From positions 1-27,476 of the forward strand of contig CAYFFR010000019.1 of NCBI GenBank assembly GCA_964342675.1: a stretch of DNA of 27,476 nt, given 5' to 3'. Source of the stretch: MED-G82 sp964342675. GTDB lineage: Bacteria > Pseudomonadota > Gammaproteobacteria > Magnimaribacterales > D2472. The position numbers and the translations under genes were made by a program. This document shows, piece by piece, positions 9,001 to 15,860 of the stretch. The first letter of the stretch is position 1. Every line of letters starts with the position of its first letter. The notes beneath the pieces were generated by a model, which was given only the letters and a program-made list of their open reading frames with translations, was not told the DNA's origin and ran no database searches.

Positions 9001-9573
9001 CATAGCCCAACCAAGAATACCAAAATCAAGATAATCTTGAACAGTGGCAGGATTAAGTATCGGCATTCCAAAATGGATAAATGCATGATCACTTTGGTGC
9101 GCTGTAGTTGAAGATTTTGCGCCATGATCATCCCCTGCTAAAGCTAATACACCTCCATACTTTGATGTGCCTGCATAGTTTCCATGTTTTAATGCATCAC
9201 CTGATCTATCAACCCCTGGACCTTTTCCATACCATATACCAAATACACCATCGTATTTTGGTTTATCTACTAAAGTGGTTTGTTGAGATCCATGTAAAGC
9301 TGTTGCAGCAAGATCTTCATTTATTCCTGGTTGAAAAACAACATGGTTGTCTTTAAGAAATTTTGATGCCTGGTTTAATGCGTGATCATACCCACCTAAT
9401 GGAGAGCCTGTATATCCAGAAATATATCCTGCTGTATTAAGTCCTTTAGAAAGATCAATTTTTCTTTGAATAATTGGTAGCTTGACTAAAGCCTGAGTTC
9501 CTGTCAAAAAGACACTACCTTCATCATGGGAATATTTATCCTCTAATTTATAGTCTAAATCTATTTTTGACAT
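6064..9573 (-). CDS. fused indolepyruvate:ferredoxin oxidoreductase family protein
   Basis: A 1169-residue single-chain 2-oxoacid:ferredoxin oxidoreductase of the long proteobacterial type, with alpha and gamma/beta parts fused. The N-terminal half holds the pyrimidine-binding region and CAGCPHNTSTKVP (433-445). The TPP-binding core follows, with GGIGCHGM (452-459), LGDG (497-500) and VNDAIAMTGGQ (526-536). Then comes a ferredoxin-like Cys cluster CEGCGDC (636-642) with Cys648 and further Cys at 669, 675 and 680. A second Rossmann-like segment starts at ILITGIGGSGV (727-737) and contains LDVAGLAQRNGPVTSHLR, typical of the IorB/gamma domain. The family converts aryl- or branched 2-oxoacids to acyl-CoA with reduction of ferredoxin. 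It lies between the VOC gene (TGATG overlap) and the thiolase (1-nt gap), so it is co-expressed with ring-cleavage and thiolysis enzymes. The oxoacid substrate is not predictable by eye. Confidence 0.9.
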   Translation of the reverse strand: MSKIDLDYKLEDKYSHDEGSVFLTGTQALVKLPIIQRKIDLSKGLNTAGYISGYTGSPLGGYDHALNQASKFLKDNHVVFQPGINEDLAATALHGSQQTTLVDKPKYDGVFGIWYGKGPGVDRSGDALKHGNYAGTSKYGGVLALAGDDHGAKSSTTAHQSDHAFIHFGMPILNPATVQDYLDFGILGWAMSRYAGCWVGFKCVTDTVESAASVDISLSRFEPKIPDNTEFELDENLHLEWGFTPAASEPRLYRRRLPAAQAFAKANAIDKTIFKGKQKLAIITSGKAYLDVRQALDELGLNESLCKEIGVSLYKVGMVWPLEEDNILKFVGEHEEVLVIEEKRPIVEDQLIKYLYNNDSTPTVVGKYDEHKNLLVPSEGELSPSSVAIIIGNRIQKLSLDIDLTKRLEEIEDFISKVNSNPVSDLYRLPSFCAGCPHNTSTKVPDDSFAFGGIGCHGMATFMPERKTYNLGQMGGEGVMWTGIAPFTETTHIFQNLGDGTYYHSGILAIRSAIASGANITFKILVNDAIAMTGGQEITGKVRVDDLTWQVHSEGAKKVAVFSDYPEKYPKDSKFAPGVKVYHRDKLNQVQKEFREVKGITVIIYDQYCATELRRRRKRGLAEEPDKKIFINPLVCEGCGDCSVQSNCIAIEPLETKFGRKRQINQSSCNKDFSCTKGYCPSFITVTGGSLRKKGSSLKSKDNPLIELTKDIPEPVTAPLDKPYNILITGIGGSGVITLGAVLGTAAHLEGKGASTLDVAGLAQRNGPVTSHLRVASSPDLLHATRIASGSANLILGCDIVVTTGIEALSKINPKFTNIVVNTHVAPTSAFASNPNIDLSSDKMINGLKEIGSNDLLSLVDATKLASSLMGNAIAANLFLVGFAIQKGLFPISLSAIERAIELNGVFVQMNKDSLNWGRLAACDMDKVEGIAFSESINIQEETTLQQQIDERIAFLTDYQNSKYASKYNSLVQKVITAEEHISPNSMMLSEAVTKYYFKLMSYKDEYEVARLHTSNYFKEYLEDQLEGKYKIEYSLAPPIFGGRDPETRRYPKRKLPSYFYYLFKILSSFKFLRGTPFNIFGYSKHRRLEMKLIKDYENTIKHLINHLDQNNYNLALEIACLPDLIKGFDVVKDKNIDKAVAMQENLLHEFNTGSKPDIVKQYSNKVGE
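6069..6072 (-). promoter_or_regulatory. ribosome binding site deciding the thiolase start
   Basis: GGAG on the minus strand, 6 nt before the ATG at 6062. It overlaps the alternative TTG start at 6074, which makes that upstream start unlikely. Confidence 0.6.
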
Positions 9574-9980
9574 CAGTTAGATTGCATCATCTCTATTAAA
9601 TTACCATCAGGGTCTTGAATTACTGCAACTGTTACCTTAGGCCTAATCTCTATTGGTTCATTAACTATAACAATATTGTTTTTTTTACATTCGCTGATTA
9701 TTTCTTCGATATTGCTTAGATTAATAGTAATGTATCTAATTCCATTCATAACTGTAAAGTTACCAATAATATTCTGATTTTGAGGCTCAGATTCAAGAAC
9801 TAGTATTTTTAAATAACCATCTCCAAATACAAATTTATTTACAACTCCTAAATTAGGAAATGGTATCTCTGCTTCTCTTATTAAGCCAAGAGTATTACTA
9901 TAAAAATCTAACATTTTATCTGGGTTGTAAGTGACTATGCCAACATCAATAGATTGGCTAGTATGATTAATTTTTCCCAT
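9573..9980 (-). CDS. small VOC/glyoxalase-fold protein
   Basis: A 135-residue single VOC-fold protein. It shows the paired beta-alpha-beta-beta-beta modules, with DVGIVTYNPDKMLDFYSNTLGL at the start of the first and PDGNLIEMMQSN closing the second. The usual metal-ligand His at the start of the first strand is not there (it reads IDVGIV), while the terminal Glu of LIEMM is. Enzymatic activity of the glyoxalase kind is therefore doubtful from sequence; a binding or isomerase/epimerase role is possible. It overlaps the extradiol dioxygenase gene by 14 nt upstream and the IOR-like gene by 1 nt (TGATG) downstream, so it is tightly co-expressed with both. It could have arisen from, or serve together with, the two-domain VOC protein next to it. 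The function is unknown. Confidence 0.75.
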   Translation of the reverse strand: MGKINHTSQSIDVGIVTYNPDKMLDFYSNTLGLIREAEIPFPNLGVVNKFVFGDGYLKILVLESEPQNQNIIGNFTVMNGIRYITINLSNIEEIISECKKNNIVIVNEPIEIRPKVTVAVIQDPDGNLIEMMQSN

Positions 9981-10962
9981 CAGTTTGTGATTGATCTTCT
10001 AAATCGCCACTAACAGCTTCTACAGAATCCATAATTCCCTGATGCCCCCAAATATCTCCCTCAACAAATTGTTTGGGTATCCATTCTTTATCATCATGTA
10101 TCTCAACGCCATCTGCAGCTACTTCTACATCCCAACCATTAGGACCTTTCATATAGAAACTAACATTCAAGTCATTTATATGTCTTCCTAAGGTTGAGCT
10201 AATCTCAATTCCAGCTGCGTTTACTCTATCTAATGCTTTTCCAACACTATCAATTGAATCAACCTGAAACATTATGTGATGCATGCCATTTGCTTCTCCA
10301 AACTTAGATAAAGCAATGCTATGGTGTCTTGGGTTACATCTCATGAACCAAGCTCCATCACCACTCATAAAACTAATATAATCACTTAGTTTAAAGCCCA
10401 TTATCTTAGTGTAGAAGTCATAAGTTTGTTCTCTATTAGATGCAAGTATCATTAGGTGTCCTAAACCTAAATTTCCAGCAACAAAAGTTTGATCATTTAC
10501 AGGGGATTTAAATTTATAATCTAATGTTGGCTCGTAATAGATTTCTATTGGATTTCCAGATGGGTCACTTAACTTAATTAGCCCCCCTACACCTCTCGAT
10601 TTAGCTTCTTCAGGAGATCCATCAAGAACATCTATTTTATTAGAAATTAAATACTGTTTTGCTTCCTCTAATTTGGAAATACTTTCAACTTCAAAACCAA
10701 TATAAAGGATTCCATGATTGACATCATCCTGATGAATGCCTATTCTCCACTGATATTCATCTAATTTGAGATAGACAGAACCATCTTCGGCAATACCTTT
10801 TCCTCCACTAGCAATTTTAAAGTTTGGATCTTGAGGAAAGCCCCAGCTTTCACCTGGAATAGCTCTAGCTGGCATCATGCCTAAAATTTCAGTACCAAAT
10901 TTTAACCATTCCAAAGGATCCTTTGCACCAAATCCTATATACCCTAATGATTTTATATCCAT
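9967..10962 (-). CDS. type I extradiol (catechol-cleaving) dioxygenase, two-domain VOC
   Basis: A 331-residue two-domain VOC protein, the length and layout of BphC/HsaC-like extradiol dioxygenases, which open catecholic rings beside the two hydroxyls using Fe(II) and O2. The C-terminal domain keeps the metal triad by alignment to BphC: His169 (GLGHLMI), His229 (GMHHIMFQV) and Glu280 (GWDVEVA). The second-shell catalytic residues are also there: His214 (RHHSIAL), His261 (GRHINDLNVSFY) and Tyr270 of the same motif. Nothing essential looks missing, so it should be active on some catechol; which one is not readable. It starts at ATG 10962 behind a strong ribosome site. It lies in the minus-strand run after two crotonase genes. 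No alpha/beta hydrolase for the ring-opened product is seen in the window. Confidence 0.88.
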   Translation of the reverse strand: MDIKSLGYIGFGAKDPLEWLKFGTEILGMMPARAIPGESWGFPQDPNFKIASGGKGIAEDGSVYLKLDEYQWRIGIHQDDVNHGILYIGFEVESISKLEEAKQYLISNKIDVLDGSPEEAKSRGVGGLIKLSDPSGNPIEIYYEPTLDYKFKSPVNDQTFVAGNLGLGHLMILASNREQTYDFYTKIMGFKLSDYISFMSGDGAWFMRCNPRHHSIALSKFGEANGMHHIMFQVDSIDSVGKALDRVNAAGIEISSTLGRHINDLNVSFYMKGPNGWDVEVAADGVEIHDDKEWIPKQFVEGDIWGHQGIMDSVEAVSGDLEDQSQTDGKN

Positions 10963-10965
10963 TTA

Positions 10966-10974
10966 TTCCTCCCC
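10966..10974 (-). promoter_or_regulatory. strong ribosome binding site of the extradiol dioxygenase
   Basis: GGGGAGGAA on the minus strand, with the GGAGG core 5 nt before the ATG. It is the strongest Shine-Dalgarno sequence seen in the operon. Most neighbouring genes rely on coupling by overlap or have weak sites. Confidence 0.65.
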
Positions 10975-10981
10975 AAAATAA

Positions 10982-11701
10982 CTAACGTATAGTTTTTAAT
11001 AGATCTTTTTCAGTCTTTATAGCATTTTGTACCTTTTCTTCCAAATTATTCATAAAAGCTTTTTTAGCAGCAAAAATCACTTTTTTATCTATTTTTTCAT
11101 ATTTTGAAACTTCATTTTGTATTCTAAGCGCTAAATTATCATCAGATATAATTTCATTGATTAAGCCTATTTGAAGTGCATCCTGAGCATTAATGGTTGC
11201 ATTAGATAATATTATTTCTTTAGCTTTTGACGATCCAATTAATTCAGGAAGAAAAAAAGAGCTTCCTAAACCAGGTAATATACCTAGTTTTGTAAAAGGA
11301 AATGAGAAAAGTGCATCATTAGTTGCAAATCTTATATCAAAAGGTAGAACCATAGTTACGCCAATCCCAACAGCTGATCCATGTATACCAGCTATGAGAA
11401 TCTTTTCAGTAGAAGATAATTCTTGAGTAAATGATGAAATGAATTCATCTTCACCTATTTTTAAACCTAACTTGCTTACTTTATTTCCTATTAGAAATTC
11501 CTTATCAGCTCCGGCACAAAATGATTTACCAGATCCTAATAGAGCGATAGCAATAATATTATCATCAGCTATAGATTTTCTATATGCATCAATAATTTCA
11601 TCGCCCATGTCAGGTGTATAAGCATTTAATTTATCTGGTCTATTTAAGACAATTGTAGATAAAGCTCCGCTAGTACTAAAAATAATATGCTCATATTTCA
11701 T
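10982..11701 (-). CDS. crotonase-fold protein (enoyl-CoA hydratase/isomerase family), short
   Basis: A 239-residue crotonase-fold protein. It has the conserved CoA/oxyanion segments LNRPDKLNAYT (19-29), GSGKSFCAGADKEFL (56-70) and GSAVGIGVTMVLP (108-120). At the two positions that hold the catalytic glutamates of classical enoyl-CoA hydratase (rat E144/E164) it has Thr116 and Phe136, by hand alignment. Water-addition activity is therefore unlikely and an isomerase, lyase or other crotonase reaction is more probable. The protein is at the short end for the family (usual ~260). It follows the longer crotonase gene by 4 nt and precedes the extradiol dioxygenase by 19 nt, so the three are co-transcribed. 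It may form a heteromer with its neighbour, but that is speculation. Confidence 0.85.
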   Translation of the reverse strand: MKYEHIIFSTSGALSTIVLNRPDKLNAYTPDMGDEIIDAYRKSIADDNIIAIALLGSGKSFCAGADKEFLIGNKVSKLGLKIGEDEFISSFTQELSSTEKILIAGIHGSAVGIGVTMVLPFDIRFATNDALFSFPFTKLGILPGLGSSFFLPELIGSSKAKEIILSNATINAQDALQIGLINEIISDDNLALRIQNEVSKYEKIDKKVIFAAKKAFMNNLEEKVQNAIKTEKDLLKTIR

Positions 11702-11705
11702 TAGT

Positions 11706-12494
11706 TTAGTCCTTATATGGCTTCCATTTTGGGAGTCTTTTTTCTATGAAAGCTTTAGATCCTTCTTCAAAGTCCGGATGCTGATTCTGTTCTGAAATCT
11801 GATCCCAAGCAAAGTCTAATGCATCTGATAAGTTTGATTCTTTAGAATTCCATATAGCCTTTTTCGTTTTAGCTAAGGCAGAAGGTGAATGCACCTTAAT
11901 CATGTTAGCTATTTCAATTGCTTTGTTAATTAAACTATCTCTAGGAACTATTTCGCTGATTAATCCAATATCAAGAGCTCTTGATGCAGTCATTCTTTCA
12001 CCACCTCCAACTAAAGACATTCTTAAAACTGATTCTAATGGTATTTTTCTACTAAGACCTACAGGCTCAAGACCGGCGACCAATCCTACTTTAACGTGTG
12101 TATCAAAAAAAGTTGCATGCTCAGAAGCTATAACAATATCGCTATCAGCAATAAAATGCAGGCCACCGCCACAAGCCATTCCATTAACTGCACAAATAAC
12201 TGGTTTCCATATATTATTTTGTAATGACGTCCATTTAATGGATTCTAGGGTGGCTTTACCTGGACCATCATTCATGTCAGGTAAATCATGGAGATCGGCT
12301 CCCGTACTAAAGGATTTGTTTCCAGAACCTGATAATATGGCAACAATAGCTGAATTATCTTCATTAAAATCAGTCCAAATTTTAGGCAGTTCTTGAGACA
12401 TTAAACTATTTACAGCATTAAGTTGTTTAGGTCTATTTAAAGTTATATGAGCAATTCCATCTTTCACTTCATATAAAACAGTTGAATATTTCAA
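11706..12494 (-). CDS. crotonase-fold protein (enoyl-CoA hydratase/isomerase family), TTG start
   Basis: A 262-residue crotonase-superfamily protein with LNRPKQLNAVNS (19-30), GSGNKSFSTGADLHDL (56-71) and the oxyanion-loop GMACGGGLHF (105-114). The catalytic glutamates of true enoyl-CoA hydratases are replaced: the E144 position is His113 and the E164 position is His133 in FFDTHVKVGLVAG. The THVKVGLVAG motif marks a distinct subgroup also seen in the crotonase at 21301. The start is TTG at 12494, supported by AAAGGAG 6 nt upstream; the next in-frame ATG would remove the first 31 residues, including the conserved N-terminal strand. It follows the ACAD gene by 14 nt. It is assigned to acyl-CoA metabolism, but the exact reaction is unknown. 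Confidence 0.87.
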   Translation of the reverse strand: MKYSTVLYEVKDGIAHITLNRPKQLNAVNSLMSQELPKIWTDFNEDNSAIVAILSGSGNKSFSTGADLHDLPDMNDGPGKATLESIKWTSLQNNIWKPVICAVNGMACGGGLHFIADSDIVIASEHATFFDTHVKVGLVAGLEPVGLSRKIPLESVLRMSLVGGGERMTASRALDIGLISEIVPRDSLINKAIEIANMIKVHSPSALAKTKKAIWNSKESNLSDALDFAWDQISEQNQHPDFEEGSKAFIEKRLPKWKPYKD

Positions 12495-12500
12495 TTTAAT

Positions 12501-12507
12501 CTCCTTT
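12501..12507 (-). promoter_or_regulatory. ribosome binding site supporting a TTG start
   Basis: AAAGGAG on the minus strand, 6 nt upstream of the TTG at 12494. It lies in the 14-nt gap after the ACAD stop. It decides for the unusual TTG start of the crotonase-fold gene. Confidence 0.65.
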
Positions 12508-12508
12508 G

Positions 12509-13621
12509 TTATTTAAAAAAGTTATTTTCTAGCTGCTTTTCTAGATAATCTGAATCCCATAAGAAGTTCTGCAGATGTTTAGCGCGTCTATAAAATAACT
12601 GTGGGTCTGCTTCAATAGTAAAGCCCATTCCTCCGAATATTTGGATTGTTGTTGCAGAAATATCCCTAAATGAATTACAGCACTGGAGTTTAGTCATAGC
12701 TGATAAAGTTGCTATATTTTGTTTATCGTCATGAGCCCATGCCGTTTGGTAGGTCATTAATTTGTTTGCTTCAACCTCAACTAACCCATCAGCTAAGTAA
12801 TGCGCAATGGATTGGAATCCACCAATTTTCTGACCAAAAGCCTCTCTTTCTAAAGAATAATCTCTACCTATATATAAAGATCGTTCCGAGCCGCCAGTTG
12901 CTTCTGCAGCAAGAAGTACTTGGCATCGATGGGTAATTGACTCCCATACCGACCATATATCACCATTACCTAACATAGCAGATGAGTGGATCTCTACACC
13001 ATCAAATTCAACACTAAACATGCTTGTCTTGGCATGATTATACTCATAACTTAAATGGATCCCTTTTTGATTTAAATCGATAATCCCTGCTCTAATATCC
13101 TCTTCATCTCTTAGAAAGAGAATTATTTTGTCAGCAGAAGATGCATATGGAACCATCGTCTTAATACCATTAATCACAAAGAAATCTTTTTTCTTTTCTA
13201 ACTTCAAATTAATTCCACTTTTAAAACAAGTCGAACCCTCTTCTAACCATCCTAGGGTTAATATAATTTGGCCAGATGCAATTGGAGGTAATAATTCTGA
13301 TTTTTGATGATCATCGCCTAAATCATTTATAAGATTTGCAGATACATATGAACTAATAAAATGAGGTGCAAGAGCTAATGATCGTCCTAATTCTTCATAG
13401 ATTATTGCAGCATCTAAAAGACCCATACCAGAACCGCCATATTTTTCAGGGATAGCAATGCCTGTTATACCTAATTCAATTAGTTTGTTCCAAAAATCTT
13501 TTGAAAAACCAGTTTCTGTATCCTCAATAGATCTCAATATTTCAAAGTTTGCAAAATCGTTACAAACACTACTAATAGAATGTCTCAGAATATTTTGCTC
13601 TTCTGTAAAATCTAAATCCAT
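12509..13621 (-). CDS. acyl-CoA dehydrogenase, probable non-catalytic/partner subunit
   Basis: A 370-residue acyl-CoA dehydrogenase-fold protein starting MDLDFTEEQ. The ORF can be extended 23 codons to a TTG at 13690, but the ATG at 13621 matches the normal family N-terminus. Typical segments are PEKYGGSGMGLLDAA, REAFGQKIGGFQSIAHYLAD and QIFGGMGFT. The C-terminus runs YRRAKHLQNFLWDSDYLEKQL instead of the GTxEIQ motif. By hand alignment the isovaleryl-CoA-dehydrogenase-type catalytic Glu position is Cys233. This pattern resembles the smaller or inactive subunits of heteromeric ACADs known from steroid catabolism (ChsE-type alpha2beta2). The full ACAD divergently encoded at 14159 is the obvious candidate partner. 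It is the first gene of the nine-gene minus-strand run. Partner status is inference. Confidence 0.85.
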   Translation of the reverse strand: MDLDFTEEQNILRHSISSVCNDFANFEILRSIEDTETGFSKDFWNKLIELGITGIAIPEKYGGSGMGLLDAAIIYEELGRSLALAPHFISSYVSANLINDLGDDHQKSELLPPIASGQIILTLGWLEEGSTCFKSGINLKLEKKKDFFVINGIKTMVPYASSADKIILFLRDEEDIRAGIIDLNQKGIHLSYEYNHAKTSMFSVEFDGVEIHSSAMLGNGDIWSVWESITHRCQVLLAAEATGGSERSLYIGRDYSLEREAFGQKIGGFQSIAHYLADGLVEVEANKLMTYQTAWAHDDKQNIATLSAMTKLQCCNSFRDISATTIQIFGGMGFTIEADPQLFYRRAKHLQNFLWDSDYLEKQLENNFFK

Positions 13622-13708
13622 ATAGTATTTTAATGACCCCTTATTAATTAAAACTAGTTTTATATTAAACTTAAGGTGTAGGATAGGCAATAATAAAGGA
13701 GATTAGTG
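13622..13708. promoter_or_regulatory. divergent promoter region with 12-bp palindrome
   Basis: The 87-bp spacer between the two divergent ACAD-containing operons must carry both promoters. Near its middle, 13650-13661, is the perfect 12-bp palindrome AAAACTAGTTTT, a plausible site for a dimeric regulator controlling both directions. A possible -10 (TATATT, plus strand) lies at 13661-13666, directly abutting it. No -35 is convincing. The site is short and A+T-rich, so a chance palindrome remains possible, and no regulator gene is in the window. Confidence 0.4.
13695..13701 (+). promoter_or_regulatory. ribosome binding site of the SnoaL-like gene
   Basis: AAAGGAG, 7 nt before the ATG at 13709 and only 4 nt before an in-frame GTG at 13706. 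The spacing favours the ATG. Confidence 0.6.
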
Positions 13709-14152
13709 ATGTTGGATGATTATAAAGAGATAGAAAGAAAGCTAATTAATTATGGTATCGCTTTAGATTCTAGAAATTGGGATAAATTAAATACAATCTT
13801 CTCAAAAGATGTATCTGCGGTTTACGGTAATGAAAAAATAGGAATGATGATTGAATCACAATCTAGAGATGAGATCATTAATATGTGTAAGGCTAGTCTA
13901 GGAGGTTGTGGTACAACACAACATTTATTAGGAAATTTTAGAATAGATATTACGGGTGAGACAGCCGAAAGTAAATGTTACGTAAGAGCCTATCATGTAG
14001 GTAACATACCCAATGAATCTGAATATTATGAAATGTGGGGTGAGTATCAAGATGATTGGACAAAAGTTAATGGGGAATGGTTAATAATTAAAAGACGATT
14101 AAGAGTTGACAATGAAACTGGAAACAGAGATAAAGTATTAGCACCAGAGTGA
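13709..14152 (+). CDS. SnoaL-like / NTF2-fold protein
   Basis: A 147-residue cone-shaped NTF2/SnoaL-like fold protein. It opens with DYKEIERKLINYGIALDSRNWDKLNTIFSKD, the hallmark helix of SnoaL_4-type domains. Next come a TTQHLLGNFRIDI strand, CYVRAYHVG and the closing WTKVNGEWLIIKRRLRVD. Members include polyketide cyclases, dehydratases, ketosteroid-isomerase-like enzymes and ring-hydroxylating dioxygenase small subunits; the sequence does not tell which. The ATG at 13709 is chosen over GTG 13706 from ribosome-site spacing. It leads the plus-strand group and its stop is 6 nt before the ACAD start, so it probably acts on the same intermediates. Its N-terminal MLDDYKEIE has no signal peptide, so it is cytoplasmic. 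Confidence 0.82.
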   Translation: MLDDYKEIERKLINYGIALDSRNWDKLNTIFSKDVSAVYGNEKIGMMIESQSRDEIINMCKASLGGCGTTQHLLGNFRIDITGETAESKCYVRAYHVGNIPNESEYYEMWGEYQDDWTKVNGEWLIIKRRLRVDNETGNRDKVLAPE

Positions 14153-14158
14153 TATTTA

Positions 14159-15346
14159 ATGAATTTTAATTTTACTAATGAAGAAGAGCTTTTTATAAAG
14201 GAGGTACGAGAATTTATCGATTTAGAAAAGCTTAAACCTGATGCTGATATTGTTTTTGCGCCTGACAGAGAAGCTGATGCGCAAACCAAAATTGATAGTC
14301 CTCCTAGAAGAGAGTTTATGAAAACTCTAGCTAAAAAAGGTTATCTTGGTATGTCTTGGCCTAAAGAATATGGTGGACAGGAAAAACCAGGTATTTACGA
14401 CTATATACTGAATGAAGAGCTATGCCGAGTTGGTGCACCATCTCCTGGTAAAGGAGTAGGGTCAATAGGTCAAACCATAATTCATCATGGATCTAATAAA
14501 ATTAAGAAAGAATTTTTACCAAAAATATTAGCAGGAGAAATTGATTTTGCATTAGGGTATAGCGAGCCTGGAGCAGGATCTGATTTAGCAGCCCTTAAAC
14601 TTAAAGCTGAAAGAAAAGATAATGGATGGTTAATAAATGGACAAAAGATATGGACATCATCAGGACATGTTGCTGACTGGTATTGGTTAGCTGCAAGAAC
14701 TGATCCAAATGCACCAAAACATCATGGGATTAGTGTATTTTTGGTAAAAATGGATGATCCTGGTATTGAAGTTCATCCAATTGAAACAGTAGGTGAACAT
14801 GCTACTAATAGTGTCTTTTTAACTGATGTATGGGTCGCAGATGATTACGTAGTAGGTGAGATTAATAAGGGTTGGAAGTATATTTGTGATGCCCTCAATT
14901 ACGAAAGATTTACTTTTTATACTATTGCTCCACTAGAGCAAAAATTTAAAGAATTAACTTCATTAGTGAATAAGCTATCTAAGGACGGTATACCGTTAAG
15001 TGAAATTCCTGAGGTAAGAAAAAAAATAATTTATCTTGCAGCAGATGTAGAGAAAGCAAAGGTTTTGCAAAGAAAAGTTCTGTCTATAGCCGTTCAAGAT
15101 CAAGTACCTCAAACAGAGGCAGCAGTATTTAAACTTTTTAGTACAAAGCTCCACCAACGTCTAGCTAATACTGCAATGGACATATTAGGCAGAGAAGGCC
15201 TATATAGGAAAGAATATGATAAATCACCTGCAAACGGTAAGTGGGAATGGTCCTACAGAAGTACGCTAGTTGATACAATAGGTGCAGGAACAACTGAGAT
15301 ACAGAAAAATACTATTGCAAAAAAATCACTAAATCTTCCTATCTAA
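14159..15346 (+). CDS. acyl-CoA dehydrogenase (catalytic type)
   Basis: A 395-residue FAD-dependent acyl-CoA dehydrogenase that introduces a C2-C3 double bond into acyl-CoA. It has the flavin/substrate motif LGYSEPGAGSDLAALK (132-147) and INGQKIWTSSGH (159-170). The C-terminus is GAGTTEIQKNTIAKKSLNLPI. At the MCAD Glu376 position (the residue before GT in YEGT) there is Ala, but in LNYERF (246-251) Glu249 aligns with the isovaleryl-CoA-dehydrogenase-type base, so catalysis is likely. This arrangement is common in ACADs of side-chain degradation. It is the second gene of the plus-strand group, followed by hot-dog dehydratases, which would hydrate its product. It may form a heteromer with the ACAD of the divergent operon (13621-12509). 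Confidence 0.9.
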   Translation: MNFNFTNEEELFIKEVREFIDLEKLKPDADIVFAPDREADAQTKIDSPPRREFMKTLAKKGYLGMSWPKEYGGQEKPGIYDYILNEELCRVGAPSPGKGVGSIGQTIIHHGSNKIKKEFLPKILAGEIDFALGYSEPGAGSDLAALKLKAERKDNGWLINGQKIWTSSGHVADWYWLAARTDPNAPKHHGISVFLVKMDDPGIEVHPIETVGEHATNSVFLTDVWVADDYVVGEINKGWKYICDALNYERFTFYTIAPLEQKFKELTSLVNKLSKDGIPLSEIPEVRKKIIYLAADVEKAKVLQRKVLSIAVQDQVPQTEAAVFKLFSTKLHQRLANTAMDILGREGLYRKEYDKSPANGKWEWSYRSTLVDTIGAGTTEIQKNTIAKKSLNLPI

Positions 15347-15353
15347 TAAACAG

Positions 15354-15860
15354 ATGACTAATGATGAACTTCCGAATAAAGTTAAAAACTTAATTGGGAA
15401 AGTAGCAGTCAAACAATCTGGCTTAATAGACGTACAAAAAGGTCTTTGGCAAAATTTCTGTTCAGCTATTGAGGATGGTAATCCTATGTATTGGGATAAA
15501 GCTTATGCATCTAAACATACTGATGGGATCATATCTCATCCTGCAATACTGCCATCTTGGCTGCATGATTTTGAGTGGCATCCGAAGAGAGATAGAAAAA
15601 TGCCAATGGAATTACATTTTTTAATTAAAGAGTTATTAAGTCTGCCTCTTGGGATAGTAACTGAAGTTGAGATAGAGTATTTTGATCCAGTTCATGACGG
15701 AGATCTTATATCTTGTGAACAAAAACTAATTAGTGTTAGCGATCTTGTCAAGACAAAACTTGGAAAAGGAAGATATTGGACCATTGAAGTAATATACAAA
15801 AATCAATTAAATCAATTAGTTGGTAAGCAAAATATGCATTTTTTAGGATACAAAAGATGA
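15354..15860 (+). CDS. FAS1-like / MaoC-N hot-dog dehydratase subunit
   Basis: A 168-residue hot-dog-fold protein of the FAS1-like dehydratase (MaoC N-terminal) type. It carries the family signature GNPMYWDKAYASKHTDGIISHPAILPSW (42-69) and the strand YFDPVHDGDLISCEQKLISVSD. In enoyl-CoA hydratases built as MaoC-like heteromers this half is usually structural, with the catalytic Asp/His in the other half. The following gene supplies that half and overlaps this one by ATGA, so the two are co-translated and probably form one enzyme. In actinobacterial steroid degradation ChsH2 carries such a domain fused to a DUF35 domain; here the DUF35 is separate (17816-18250). It adds water to the enoyl-CoA made by the upstream ACAD (inference). 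No Shine-Dalgarno is evident at its ATG. Confidence 0.82.
   Translation: MTNDELPNKVKNLIGKVAVKQSGLIDVQKGLWQNFCSAIEDGNPMYWDKAYASKHTDGIISHPAILPSWLHDFEWHPKRDRKMPMELHFLIKELLSLPLGIVTEVEIEYFDPVHDGDLISCEQKLISVSDLVKTKLGKGRYWTIEVIYKNQLNQLVGKQNMHFLGYKR

Noticed and set aside
8714..9034. Plus-strand open frame of 106 codons inside the IOR-like gene
   Set aside because: It is antisense to a strongly supported coding region, has no family-like motif, and its composition is a shadow of the minus-strand codons.
11902..12396. Plus-strand open frame of 164 codons across the crotonase gene
   Set aside because: It is long but wholly antisense to a clear crotonase with conserved motifs, and it has no recognisable domain or ribosome site.
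13622..13690. 23-codon N-terminal extension of the minus-strand ACAD to a TTG
   Set aside because: The ATG at 13621 gives the normal ACAD beginning (MDLDFTEEQ). The extension would consume the divergent promoter region.
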